Shown in pieces: positions 54,721-63,653 of a DNA stretch of 64,000 nt (positions are counted from its first letter, which is position 1; each line of letters starts with the position of its first letter). This stretch comes from Candidatus Aminicenantota bacterium (GTDB taxonomy: Bacteria > Acidobacteriota > Aminicenantia > Aminicenantales > Saccharicenantaceae): the NCBI GenBank assembly GCA_014360005.1, contig JACIYI010000007.1:1-64000 (forward strand). Direction: 5' to 3'. The notes beneath the pieces are model-generated. The model ran no database searches. It saw only the letters and a list, made by a program, of their open reading frames with translations, and was not told the DNA's origin. The translations under genes and the position numbers were made by a program.

Positions 54721-54732
54721 GAAATCATTTTG

Positions 54733-55920
54733 ATGAACAACATCTTGCAATGTCCGGCCTGTGGCCGGGAAGATTTTTTCCGGCCGAACGATTTTTTCTG
54801 CCCGGCCTGCCAGCAGCCAATGTGGTTTAAGCCACGTTCTGTTCCACCTCTGGAATTTAAGGAGAGAGCCTCTTCCAGCCTGGAAAAGTTCTCTGCCTGC
54901 CTGCCTCTGCGGACATTAAGGTCAGAGCTGGGTCTGGGTGAAGGACAGACACCCTTGATTCCACTTAACTCGGTCGTGACTTCCGGGAAGGTTTGGGCTA
55001 AGCTGGAAACGGCCAACCCCAGCCTGAGCTTTAAGGACCGGGGTTCAGCGGTAGTGGTGCAGAAGGCGTTGGAGCTGGGCTGGCCGGCCATTGGCACCGT
55101 TTCCACCGGGAATATGGCTTCTTCCACCGCGGCCTATGCCGCGCGGGCCGGACTGAGCTGTGTCCTGCTGGTCAAAAAAGGCACCTCCACCCGGGCCCTG
55201 GTTTCAGCCGCGGTTTTCAGACCTCTGCTAATCGAAGTCGAGGGCGATTACGGCCAGCTTTTCAGGAAAAGCTATGAGCTCGGCCGGGACCTTAAGATTT
55301 ATTTTGCCAATTCGGTCGACCCGCTACGGCTGGAGGGTTATAAACTGACCGCCCTGGAAATCAGAGAACAACTCGGCCAGGCTCCGGATTATGTTTATGT
55401 GCCGTTGAGCTCGGGCGGTCATTTACTCGGCCTCTACAAAGGCTTTATGGAACTCAAAATGGCAGGATACATAAATAAAATCCCGGTTATGGTTGGGGTT
55501 CAGGCCGCAAGCTGTGCCCCCATTGCTCGTGCCTTTGAACAGGGGCTAGTGAAGGTGATAAAAATCCAGCCCGGTGAGACCGTCGCCCATTCCATCGCCA
55601 ATCCTGACCCCCCGGCTGGTGACCTGGTTCTTAAACTGGCCAGAGAAAACCAGGCCCATCTGTTAGCAATTAGCGACCAGGAAATGCTGGCGGCTCAAAG
55701 CCAACTGGCCAAGCAAGAAGGTCTTTTTATTCAGCCGGAATCGGCCGCCGTCCTGGCTGCTTTCCACCAGTTGAAGAATGATTTCAGCGGCAGCTCGGTC
55801 CTGATACTGACCGGCCAGGGCTTGAAAGCTGCTTATCAGCCCAGCCCTGAATTCCGAAATTACTGCCAGGCCAGAGTGGAAGAATTGCCGGCCCTGCTGA
55901 GCACCGTCTTACCTCAATGA
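54733..55920 (+). CDS. thrC: Threonine synthase
   Basis: A 395-residue fold-type II PLP enzyme making threonine from O-phosphohomoserine. An N-terminal zinc ribbon (CPACGRED and CPACQQP) is typical of the archaeal/Thermus-type enzyme. The PLP Lys is in NPSLSFKDRGSAV, and the phosphate-binding block is STGNMASSTAAYAARAG. The ATG at 54733 is preferred to a TTG one codon upstream. It is divergent from tadA. Confidence 0.88.
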   Translation: MNNILQCPACGREDFFRPNDFFCPACQQPMWFKPRSVPPLEFKERASSSLEKFSACLPLRTLRSELGLGEGQTPLIPLNSVVTSGKVWAKLETANPSLSFKDRGSAVVVQKALELGWPAIGTVSTGNMASSTAAYAARAGLSCVLLVKKGTSTRALVSAAVFRPLLIEVEGDYGQLFRKSYELGRDLKIYFANSVDPLRLEGYKLTALEIREQLGQAPDYVYVPLSSGGHLLGLYKGFMELKMAGYINKIPVMVGVQAASCAPIARAFEQGLVKVIKIQPGETVAHSIANPDPPAGDLVLKLARENQAHLLAISDQEMLAAQSQLAKQEGLFIQPESAAVLAAFHQLKNDFSGSSVLILTGQGLKAAYQPSPEFRNYCQARVEELPALLSTVLPQ

Positions 55921-55958
55921 CCGAAAAATAATAAATAAATAGAAGAAAAGGAGGGACA

Positions 55959-56942
55959 ATGCCTGGACAATTCAAGAGCGGCTGGTCCGATTATGATTTT
56001 CCCAGGATTTCCAGCCGCTGGATAAGGAATGGGGTCATCGGACTGGTGGTCCTGGTGCTGCTCATCAGTTCAGTTTACCAGATCCGGCCCGAGGAGATTG
56101 GAGTGATATTGCGCTTTGGCCGGTTCGTCAGAACGACCGAGCCTGGCCTGCACTTCAAACTCCCGCTGGGCTTAGAAAAACTGACCAGGGTTCCAGTCCA
56201 GCGCCAGCTAAAGCTGGAGTTCGGATACCGCACCATCAGGCCCGGGGTTAAATCCGAGTACTACGTCAACGAGGAAACCAGGAAGGAGTCGATGATGCTG
56301 ACCGGAGACCTGAACGTGGTGGTGGCCGAGTGGATAGTACAGTACAAAATCAAGGACCCTTACCACTTCCTGTTCAAGGTGCGGGACCCGGTCCAGACCT
56401 TCCGGGCCATGACCGAAGCTGTCGTCCGACAGGTAGTGGGCGATGCCTCAGTGGATGAAGTTATCACCTTCGGCCGGGCCAACCTGGCGGCCGAGGCCCT
56501 GACCTCACTGCAAAAACTGGTCGATGCCTACGAGCTGGGACTGGAGGTCAACCAGCTCATCTTCCAGGATGTCAACCCACCCGACGCGGTCAAACCTTCT
56601 TTTAACGAGGTCAACCAGGCCCTGCAGGAAAAAGAAAGAAAAATAAACGAAGCCTGGGCTGAGTACAACCAGGAAATTCCCAAGGCTCAGGGCGAGGCCG
56701 AGCAGATGATCAGGGCTGCGGAAGGTTATGCTTCGGAAAGGGTCAACAATGCCCGGGGTGATGCTGCCAGGTTCATCTCTATCTATCGCGAGTATGCCAA
56801 GGCCCCGGCCGTCACCAGAAAGCGACTGTACCTGGAGACACTGACCGAAGTCCTGGCCAAAATCGAAAGGAAAATCGTGGTGGATGAAGCCCAGAAAAAC
56901 CTGGTGCCACTGCTGAATCTGGGTGAGGAGGTGAAGAAATGA
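55959..56942 (+). CDS. hflK: FtsH protease activity modulator HflK
   Basis: A 327-residue inner-membrane SPFH/band-7 protein. One membrane segment (about 27-48: GVIGLVVLVLLISSVY) is followed by the periplasmic band-7 domain starting IRPEEIGVILRFGRFVRTTEPGLHFKLP and a coiled-coil region with QGEAEQMIRAAEGYASERV. With HflC it forms a cage around FtsH. It lacks the long Gly/Gln-rich N-terminus of E. coli HflK. AAGGAGGG lies before the ATG; the stop overlaps hflC. Confidence 0.92.
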   Translation: MPGQFKSGWSDYDFPRISSRWIRNGVIGLVVLVLLISSVYQIRPEEIGVILRFGRFVRTTEPGLHFKLPLGLEKLTRVPVQRQLKLEFGYRTIRPGVKSEYYVNEETRKESMMLTGDLNVVVAEWIVQYKIKDPYHFLFKVRDPVQTFRAMTEAVVRQVVGDASVDEVITFGRANLAAEALTSLQKLVDAYELGLEVNQLIFQDVNPPDAVKPSFNEVNQALQEKERKINEAWAEYNQEIPKAQGEAEQMIRAAEGYASERVNNARGDAARFISIYREYAKAPAVTRKRLYLETLTEVLAKIERKIVVDEAQKNLVPLLNLGEEVKK

Positions 56943-57883
56943 AAAACCCAACCCTGAAGCTGATTCTGGCTATTTTTATTATCCTGGTCCTGCTGGCTGT
57001 CATCGACGGAGTCTATGTGGTCTCAGAAACCAACCAGGTTGTTATCACCCAGTTCGGCGAACCGATCGGCGGAGCCGTTACCAGCCCGGGACTGCATTTC
57101 AAAATTCCCTTTATCCAGAAAGCCAACTATTTCGAGAAAAGATGGCTGGAATGGGACGGCGACGCCACCCAGATTCCTACCCGGGATAAAAAATATATCT
57201 GGGTCGATACCTACTGCCGCTGGCGCATCAGCGACCCCCTGGTCTTTTACCAGCGAGTCAAGGATGAACGGGGAGCACATTCGCGCCTGGACGACGTGGT
57301 TGACGGTGAAACCCGGAACGTCATCGCCAGCTACGACCTGATTGAAATTGTTCGCTCCACCAACCGCGAATTCAACCTGAGCGAGGAATCAGCCCTGCTG
57401 GATTATTCTGAAGTCATCGGCAAGATTCAGGTTGGCCGGGCCCGGATTGCCGAAATCATCCTGGAAAAAGCTTCTAAGATAACACCAGAATTCGGAGTCG
57501 AGCTCAAGGACGTCAGGATCAAGAGAGTGAACTACGTGGATGAAGTCCAGAAGAAGGTCTTTGACCGGATGATTGCGGAGAGGAAAAGAATCGCTTCCCG
57601 GTACCGGTCTGAAGGAGATGGCCGCAGTGCCGAAATCCGCGGCCAGAAAGAGCGGGAACTCAAGGTCATAAGCTCAGAAGCCTACCGTAAAGCTCAGGAA
57701 ATAAAGGGCCGAGCCGAAGCCGAAGCCACTGGAATTTATGCCCAGGCCTACAATCTGGACCCGGAATTCTACCAGTTCCTGAAAACTCTTGAGACCTATC
57801 GCAGCACCCTGGCTCAGAATACCTGGCTGATTCTAACCACCAATTCCGAATTCCTGAAGTACCTGAAATCTACTTCACGATAA
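56939..57883 (+). CDS. hflC: FtsH protease activity modulator HflC
   Basis: A 314-residue partner of HflK with an N-terminal membrane segment (about 6-26) and band-7 domain: VYVVSETNQVVITQFGEPIGG, SPGLHFKIPFIQKANYFEKR, and the coiled-coil MIAERKRIASRYRSEGDGRSAEIRG. The ATG overlaps the hflK stop by four bases. The ftsH gene is not in the window. Confidence 0.93.
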   Translation: MKNPTLKLILAIFIILVLLAVIDGVYVVSETNQVVITQFGEPIGGAVTSPGLHFKIPFIQKANYFEKRWLEWDGDATQIPTRDKKYIWVDTYCRWRISDPLVFYQRVKDERGAHSRLDDVVDGETRNVIASYDLIEIVRSTNREFNLSEESALLDYSEVIGKIQVGRARIAEIILEKASKITPEFGVELKDVRIKRVNYVDEVQKKVFDRMIAERKRIASRYRSEGDGRSAEIRGQKERELKVISSEAYRKAQEIKGRAEAEATGIYAQAYNLDPEFYQFLKTLETYRSTLAQNTWLILTTNSEFLKYLKSTSR

Positions 57884-57908
57884 AGCCGCCAGGTCTCTTT
57901 ACGATTTA

Positions 57909-58979
57909 TCAACCGGCTTCAGCCAGCAGCCGGTCGGGGAAGGCAAACAGGGCCGGAACCCCGCCGGTATGGAGGAAAAGAACCCTATCGCCGGGCTGGA
58001 AATATTTCTTGCGGGCCAGGTCGATGAGGCCGAGCATGGCCTTGCTGGTATAAACCGGGTCCAGCACCAGGGCTTCCTTTTGCAGCAGCCGCCGGATAAC
58101 GGCGCTGACCTCTGGAGTAACCTGCCCGTAGCCGGCCCCCAGGTAATCATCGAGCAAGATAAGGTCGGTTTCCTCCAGGGTCAGGTCCAGGCCGAGGAAT
58201 TCAACCAGTTCCAGGGCGATTTGTCTGACCACCGGCAGGAATTCTTCCTTCTTATCCGAAACGCAGATGCCGATAATTTTAGTCTTCAGCCCCAGGGCTC
58301 TGGCTCCTACCAGCAGCCCGGCCTGGGTGCCACCCGACCCGCTGGCCACCACCAGGTAATCTGGAGGGGCAGAAGCCGCCGTTTGCCGGTAGATTTCGAG
58401 CAGGCTCAGAACATAGGCCATGGCCCCCAGGGGTTTCTTCAGGTGGCCACCGCTGGCCGAACCACCCACCGACACCAGGTACGGTTGATGTCCTTTTTTC
58501 CTTTCGACCTCAGCCATCTCTTCCAGCAGGCGGAAAGCCTGGGCCTGGTCGGGCGACTTGCCTTTCTTTTCTGTTTCCCTGACCTGGATTTCAGCTTCCA
58601 GCAATTTTTCCAGCAGGATATTTCCCTGGTTTATTAGCGGCAGGTCATAGGTTTTGAACAGCAGCAGTACCGGCCTCAGGCCACATCTGCGGGCGGAGGC
58701 CGCCGTTTGCAGACACCAGTTGGACTGGAGGCTGCCCCAGGTGATAATGGTGTCGGCTCCATGAGCGATAGCATCGGCCAGTATAAATTCCAGTTTTCGC
58801 GATTTGTTGCCACCCAGAACCAGCCCGGTCAGGTCATCCCTTTTGACCAGTATTTCCTTAAGGCCAAGCTCGGCGGCCAGGTTTTCCAGGGGGTAGAGCG
58901 GGGTTGGCCCGGAAATCAGCCTGACCCGGGGCCGACTGGTTACAAGCCTTTCCAGTTGTTCCGGGCTATAAAGGGCCAT
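57909..58979 (-). CDS. D-cysteine desulfhydrase / ACC deaminase family PLP enzyme
   Basis: A 356-residue fold-type II PLP enzyme. The Lys is in VLGGNKSRKLEFILADAIAHG, which with TIITWGSLQSNWCLQTA and ASGSGGTQAGLLVGARALG matches the DcyD/ACD family. Likely activities are beta-elimination of D-cysteine to pyruvate, sulfide and ammonia, or a related D-amino acid. True ACC deaminase is less likely from context. GGGAGG lies before the ATG. The upstream same-strand gene is the Asp-box repeat protein, 65 bases away across a hairpin. Confidence 0.83.
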   Translation of the reverse strand: MALYSPEQLERLVTSRPRVRLISGPTPLYPLENLAAELGLKEILVKRDDLTGLVLGGNKSRKLEFILADAIAHGADTIITWGSLQSNWCLQTAASARRCGLRPVLLLFKTYDLPLINQGNILLEKLLEAEIQVRETEKKGKSPDQAQAFRLLEEMAEVERKKGHQPYLVSVGGSASGGHLKKPLGAMAYVLSLLEIYRQTAASAPPDYLVVASGSGGTQAGLLVGARALGLKTKIIGICVSDKKEEFLPVVRQIALELVEFLGLDLTLEETDLILLDDYLGAGYGQVTPEVSAVIRRLLQKEALVLDPVYTSKAMLGLIDLARKKYFQPGDRVLFLHTGGVPALFAFPDRLLAEAG

Positions 58980-59001
58980 CTTCGCCTCCCGGACTTATTT
59001 C

Positions 59002-59025
59002 GACCGGAGCGTTTTCTCTCCGGTC
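59002..59025. terminator. Perfect 8-bp intergenic hairpin, possible terminator or mRNA stabiliser
   Basis: GACCGGAG (59002-59009) and CTCCGGTC (59018-59025) form a perfect stem with an 8-base loop between the Asp-box protein stop and the dcyD-like start. No clear T-run follows on the reverse strand, so termination may be partial; on the forward strand a T-rich stretch follows. Confidence 0.45.
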
Positions 59026-59044
59026 TTGTTCTTCAGTTGTATTT

Positions 59045-61783
59045 TTACTTATTGTTCCAGAGGTCTGGCAGAATACGGATCAAGCCTGAAACCTGACGGC
59101 CTCCGGCTTCCACCACCAGGCGGTACTCCCCTTCCCGGACCGGAACATAAACATAATCTGGGTCAACCTGGGGCCTGAACCCGGAACCGGCCATCCGGGC
59201 CAGCATCTGTTGCACCCGTTTTTTTTCTTCCTCGGTTCTCTCTCGCCTGGCAGTCATATTCCAGAGCACCTGGTTGAGGCCGGCTTTCCCCGGACCTTTG
59301 AGCTCGGAGAGCAGCAGCTGGCCGCTGTAGATTTTTATTTTTACCGCGCCGCTTACAGCCGATTTCAGGTAGTAATTGATCACCACCGCTGCCGGTTCGC
59401 TTTCCCCATCGAAATTAAGGGAACTGGAATGGCCGGAGTCTTTATCAATCCACCGTATTTTTGGTTCGACCTGGAAAAGATGGAGGTCGCGGTTGAGGAC
59501 TTCGGACGTCAGTTCCTGAAGCCAGGAAATGTCGGTAATAAAAATGCCCCGGCCGTGGGTGGCCACTACCAGGTCGTTTTCCCGGGGGTGGAGCTGAAGG
59601 TCATGGACAGGCTGGGTGGGCATATTCCCTTTTAGTTTGAACCAGTTTTGGCCGCCGTCCGGAGAAACATAAACTCCAAAGTCAGTTCCGGCAAAAAGCA
59701 GCCTCGGCTGGCGATAATCTTCCCTTATAACGTTGACCGGGCCTTCGGCCAGGTTACCGGAAATTGAGGTCCAGGTCCGGCCATAATCATCGGTCCTGAA
59801 GATGAACGGCCGGAAATCGTCATGACGGAAGCCGGTAAAAGTGACATAGGCGGTGCCGGGGTTAAAGTTAGAAGCGGTTACCCGGCTAACCCAGTAACCA
59901 GGATGGCCTTTGATTTTATCATTAAGCTTTTCCCAGTTTTTTCCTCCATCCCTGGTCAGCCAGACATTGCCATCGTCAGTACCAACCCAGAGCAGACCTT
60001 CGACCAGGGGTGATTCGTCGATGGTGGTGATGGTGCAGTACTGGATGTTGCCATCTCCGCCCTTCCCCTGAGGCAGTTTTTCCTTATCGTTGGTGGTCAG
60101 GTCCGGGCTGACCTCCAGCCAGTACTCTCCCCGGTAGGGAGATTTGAGCAGGATGTTGGCCCCGTGATAGATCACATCGCTGTTGTGGGGCGAGACCAGA
60201 ATCGGAGCGCACCAGTTCCAGCGAAGGTCTGGCTTCTGATAGCGAATTCGCTTTCGTTCTCCGGTCTGCAGATCTACCCTCTGGATTTCACCGAACTGGG
60301 ATTCATTATAAAGGTAGCGATTGGTTTTCCAATCAAAGACGTTGTACATACCATCGCCGCCGCCCACTGTCGACCAGTGTTCCAGCCGTATTGGTCTGCC
60401 CGCCGGTCTGGTGCTGGGTCCCAGGTGAGAGCCGTTATCCTGGGTCCCGCCAGCTACCCGGTAGGGATAGGAATTGTCAAGGCCTACGGCATAGAATTGA
60501 GCCAGCGGCAGAAAGTCGGGATGATACCAGTTCTTTCCCCCGTCATAGGTAATCCCCATCCCGTGATCATAACCAAGCAGCATGTGATCAGAATTAGCCG
60601 GGTCAATCCACAGAGCATGGTTATCGCCGCCAAAGTTAAACACCCGGCGATTCCAGGTCCGGCCGCCGTCTCTGGTTCCTAGGACCGAGACGCTCAGGAC
60701 ATAAACCACCCGGTCGTCATTGGGGTCGACTATAATCTGACCGTAATAATAGCCCGGTGCTCCGCCTATGCTCTGACCTTCGGGGCTGATTTTTTTCCAG
60801 CTTTCTCCTCCATCATCCGAACGATAGATTTCTCCATCTATCATTCCGGCACTGGGCAACCCCAGCACAATTTCCCGGTATCTATCTGCTGGAGACAGCC
60901 CCCGCTTGTTGGCGTTTTCAACGCAGGCATAGATTATTTTAGGATTTTTCGGATATATACTTAGGCCGATTCTTCCCAGGATTCCACCGGGCAGGCCGTT
61001 TTCCAGTTTTTTCCAGGTCTGGCCGCCATCCTCGGTTTTATAAATCCCGCTGCCGGGCCCGCCCAGCTGATAATTCCATGGTTTTCTCAGGCGGTCGTAG
61101 GCTGAGGCGTAGAGAATCCGGGGATTACTGGGGTCCATAACTACGTCCACCACACCTATAGCTCGACCTTCCACTTTCAAATCGAGAACTTTCTTCCAGC
61201 TGCGGCCACCGTCGGTTGTTTTGTAAAGCCCTCTTTCTTCGTTTTCTGAATAAAGATGGCCCAGGGCGGCCACGTAAACCGTATCCGGGTCGGACGGGTC
61301 AATTACTATCCGGCCGATATGATGGGAATCATTGAGTCCCATGTTTTTCCAGGTTTTTCCCCCATCCAGGCTTTTATAAACGCCATCGCCCCAGTAAGTG
61401 GAACGGGAATTGTTGGCTTCTCCAGTTCCCACCCAGATTATATCAGGGTTGTCAGGAGAGACTTCGATGTCGCCAATGGAAAAGACCTTTTCGTTGTCGA
61501 AAATAGGTTCAAAGGTCAAACCATTATTAACGGTTTTCCAGAGCCCGCCGGAAGCCGTGGCCGCGTAAAAGGTGTAAGGACGCTTGGCCGGAACGGCAAA
61601 ATCCACGAACCGACCGCTCTGCCTGGTCGGGCCGATAGACCGGAATTTTATTGCCTTAAAAAGGGACTCGGTAAATCCGGTGGCGGCCGGCGCTTTTCCT
61701 CTTCCTTGCTGGGCGGCCAGCACCGGGAACCAGGTCACCAGGGAAAATAACAGGAAACCAGTCAGACCTTTCTTAAGGTTCAT
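59045..61783 (-). CDS. Exported BNR/Asp-box beta-propeller protein (sortilin/VPS10-like)
   Basis: A 912-residue secreted protein with a Sec signal (about 1-24, ending PVLAAQ). The body is a beta-propeller with at least nine Asp-box repeats of the S/T-x-D-G-G-x-x-W kind, for example SLDGGKTWKNM, TTDGGRSWKKV, TEDGGQTWKKL, SDDGGESWKKI and TRDGGKNWEKL. The last 150 residues lose the repeats and look like a carbohydrate-binding or sorting-type beta domain. Such proteins are abundant in Acidobacteriota and Aminicenantes-like genomes and are often annotated glycosyl hydrolase, without proof. GGAGAGAGG precedes the ATG at 61783; the upstream frame overlaps the neighbouring gene. Confidence 0.82.
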   Translation of the reverse strand: MNLKKGLTGFLLFSLVTWFPVLAAQQGRGKAPAATGFTESLFKAIKFRSIGPTRQSGRFVDFAVPAKRPYTFYAATASGGLWKTVNNGLTFEPIFDNEKVFSIGDIEVSPDNPDIIWVGTGEANNSRSTYWGDGVYKSLDGGKTWKNMGLNDSHHIGRIVIDPSDPDTVYVAALGHLYSENEERGLYKTTDGGRSWKKVLDLKVEGRAIGVVDVVMDPSNPRILYASAYDRLRKPWNYQLGGPGSGIYKTEDGGQTWKKLENGLPGGILGRIGLSIYPKNPKIIYACVENANKRGLSPADRYREIVLGLPSAGMIDGEIYRSDDGGESWKKISPEGQSIGGAPGYYYGQIIVDPNDDRVVYVLSVSVLGTRDGGRTWNRRVFNFGGDNHALWIDPANSDHMLLGYDHGMGITYDGGKNWYHPDFLPLAQFYAVGLDNSYPYRVAGGTQDNGSHLGPSTRPAGRPIRLEHWSTVGGGDGMYNVFDWKTNRYLYNESQFGEIQRVDLQTGERKRIRYQKPDLRWNWCAPILVSPHNSDVIYHGANILLKSPYRGEYWLEVSPDLTTNDKEKLPQGKGGDGNIQYCTITTIDESPLVEGLLWVGTDDGNVWLTRDGGKNWEKLNDKIKGHPGYWVSRVTASNFNPGTAYVTFTGFRHDDFRPFIFRTDDYGRTWTSISGNLAEGPVNVIREDYRQPRLLFAGTDFGVYVSPDGGQNWFKLKGNMPTQPVHDLQLHPRENDLVVATHGRGIFITDISWLQELTSEVLNRDLHLFQVEPKIRWIDKDSGHSSSLNFDGESEPAAVVINYYLKSAVSGAVKIKIYSGQLLLSELKGPGKAGLNQVLWNMTARRERTEEEKKRVQQMLARMAGSGFRPQVDPDYVYVPVREGEYRLVVEAGGRQVSGLIRILPDLWNNK

Positions 61784-61833
61784 GACCTCTCTCCTTTCTA
61801 TATATGAATTGTTTAATTTAAAAGAAATGGTTT

Positions 61834-63438
61834 CTAGGCTTCTTCCACCAGCTGGTAACCCAGAGCTGAGGCCAGAGCTGCGGCCGCCGGTTTCAGGTCT
61901 CCGTAGAAGGTAACCCGGTGCCAGCCCCACAGGTCCCACATGGTAAATAGTTTTTCCAGGTTGCCCAGAGGTTCAGCCACCAGCTTGGTCCGGCAGGCCC
62001 GGTCGTCGAAAGAATTGCCGACCGCTTTGGCCTGGTGCAGCAAGATTTCTTTCCTGTTCTGGTCAATCTCCAGGGAAGTCGTCAGATAGCCCGCCGGCAT
62101 CAGAGAGCGGACAGAAGCTCCCTGACGGTCCTCGGAATGGGTCAGGATTTCAAAGGGATTGGCCGGGCCCCCCGGCCCGAAAACCCGGTTGGAAGCCACG
62201 CAATGGGCGTAGACAATGTGACGCCCGGCAATATCAATGACCGGGTCGGAAATATACCCGGGGCGTCCGCCGGTCATGATACTGAAAGCTACCATGGTGG
62301 CGGTTGACCGCAGGTCGGCTTCGCAGGCTCCAACCAGGCCCTGGTTATTGAGTTCATGAAAGCCCAGGCAGGGATAAGCCTGGATATGCCCGCCGTAGAA
62401 ACCACCCAGGCAGTTGATGGTCACAGCCATGGCCTGGTACTTCCGGAGCAGTTGCTTCATTCCCAGGTACATAGCGGCAGAATTAATCAATTCAGAGAAT
62501 TTCACGTTCTGCACCAGGGCTGCCTTTTTCCACCAGCCTCTGGCTGTTTCCCTGGCTTCCTCCCGGTCAGCTTTTTCCCAGGCGGCGTTCAGTTCCGAAA
62601 AGGGCAGGTTCAAAACTCTGATCCCGCTCAGATTCAGAGGTTCTCCTCCTTTGTGGTCACGGAACAAAAGAATGGTAGATTCTTTCATCCGGTATAAAGT
62701 TTCTTCTGGCGATAGCAGGTTCAGGGGGTCAGGATAACAGGTCAGATAGCCCGGAGCGGGTGTTAATTTTCTTCTGACCTGCTCCACCAGCCGGGCCAGG
62801 CTGGTTTCCTGGCCCCGGTCTTTGAGGAGGCCCAGGGTTCGAACGGCCTCAGCCAGATGGGCCGGTTCCGAAGAACAGATGAAACCGAAATTTTCCTTTT
62901 TCTCTCGAATCAGACTGGCGGTATAAACCAGGAAGCCGCCGCTGCCTCCATATTGAAAATCAACGTAAAGGACCGGTCGGCCGGCTTCCACCACCGGCTG
63001 GACCACTCGGTTCCAGCAATTCAGCTGGAAGACCACATAGCCATCGAGGTCTTTTCCCCGGTCTTCTTCCAGGATTCTGGCGGTTTCTTCCGGGCCACTG
63101 GCCATGGCTGTTACGAAAGAAAACTCGGGCAGCCTCTTTTCCAGAAACGACAGGTATTGTTCCATAACCGGCCTGAAATCGAAACCCAGGTTCGGCCAGT
63201 CTGGACGGTCCTGCCGGGGCTGGTGCAGGGCAAAAAGCAACCTCACCCGGGCCTTTTTCTTGACGGGAAGAGAACTTAAATCCAGCAGAGCCAGTTGCTG
63301 AGCCTGGCTGTCAGGCTTCCCGGCAGCCAGGCCAGCCGCGGCCAGCAGGGCACAGCGCCCGCAATGCTGAAAAAATTCCCGTCGCCTGATAAGGCCGGAT
63401 TTCCTCTCGTGACTCTGAATTTTCTTTGATTTAGCCAT
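61834..63438 (-). CDS. Tat-exported protein with an L-fucose/L-arabinose isomerase-like fold
   Basis: A 534-residue protein. The N-terminus has a twin-arginine signal (RRREFFQHCGRCALLAAAGLAAG, in two parts about 19-41). The mature part starts near PDSQAQQ and shows a three-domain plan like FucI/AraA: an N-terminal Rossmann-like region with DGYVVFQLNCWNRVVQPVV, a central domain, and a C-terminal part with AMAVTINCLGGFYGGHIQAYPCLGFHELNN and GACEADLRSTATM. The Glu in ACEADL is placed like the metal ligand of isomerases. Export by Tat implies a folded protein, possibly with a metal. The substrate is unknown. The ATG at 63438 is preferred over a TTG at 63471. Confidence 0.65.
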   Translation of the reverse strand: MAKSKKIQSHERKSGLIRRREFFQHCGRCALLAAAGLAAGKPDSQAQQLALLDLSSLPVKKKARVRLLFALHQPRQDRPDWPNLGFDFRPVMEQYLSFLEKRLPEFSFVTAMASGPEETARILEEDRGKDLDGYVVFQLNCWNRVVQPVVEAGRPVLYVDFQYGGSGGFLVYTASLIREKKENFGFICSSEPAHLAEAVRTLGLLKDRGQETSLARLVEQVRRKLTPAPGYLTCYPDPLNLLSPEETLYRMKESTILLFRDHKGGEPLNLSGIRVLNLPFSELNAAWEKADREEARETARGWWKKAALVQNVKFSELINSAAMYLGMKQLLRKYQAMAVTINCLGGFYGGHIQAYPCLGFHELNNQGLVGACEADLRSTATMVAFSIMTGGRPGYISDPVIDIAGRHIVYAHCVASNRVFGPGGPANPFEILTHSEDRQGASVRSLMPAGYLTTSLEIDQNRKEILLHQAKAVGNSFDDRACRTKLVAEPLGNLEKLFTMWDLWGWHRVTFYGDLKPAAAALASALGYQLVEEA

Positions 63439-63599
63439 CGCTCTTGCCTTTTCCAGTTTTCTTAAAAGCAATTTCGTACAGCCTGGATATAATTCAGACT
63501 TAAAAAGAAAATACTGTTAATTGTAATTGCATGTCAAGGCAAAAATTTCTCCAGTATTGACATTTTTTGATTATACCGGGCTCAAAAATCGACCAAAAA

Positions 63600-63628
63600 T
63601 TGACAGGTAAATAAAACAGGCTTAAAAT
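63600..63628 (+). promoter_or_regulatory. Near-consensus promoter for the outer-membrane barrel gene
   Basis: TTGACA (63600-63605), a 17-base spacer and TAAAAT (63623-63628). The -10 covers an in-frame ATG at 63627, which therefore cannot be the start; the next in-frame ATG at 63654 is used. Confidence 0.65.
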
Positions 63629-63653
63629 GTTGGTCGATGCGGGTTACAAGTTT

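Noticed and set aside
63627..63653. Earlier in-frame ATG for the outer-membrane barrel gene
   Set aside because: It lies within the -10 element TAAAAT of the only good promoter, so it would not be transcribed.
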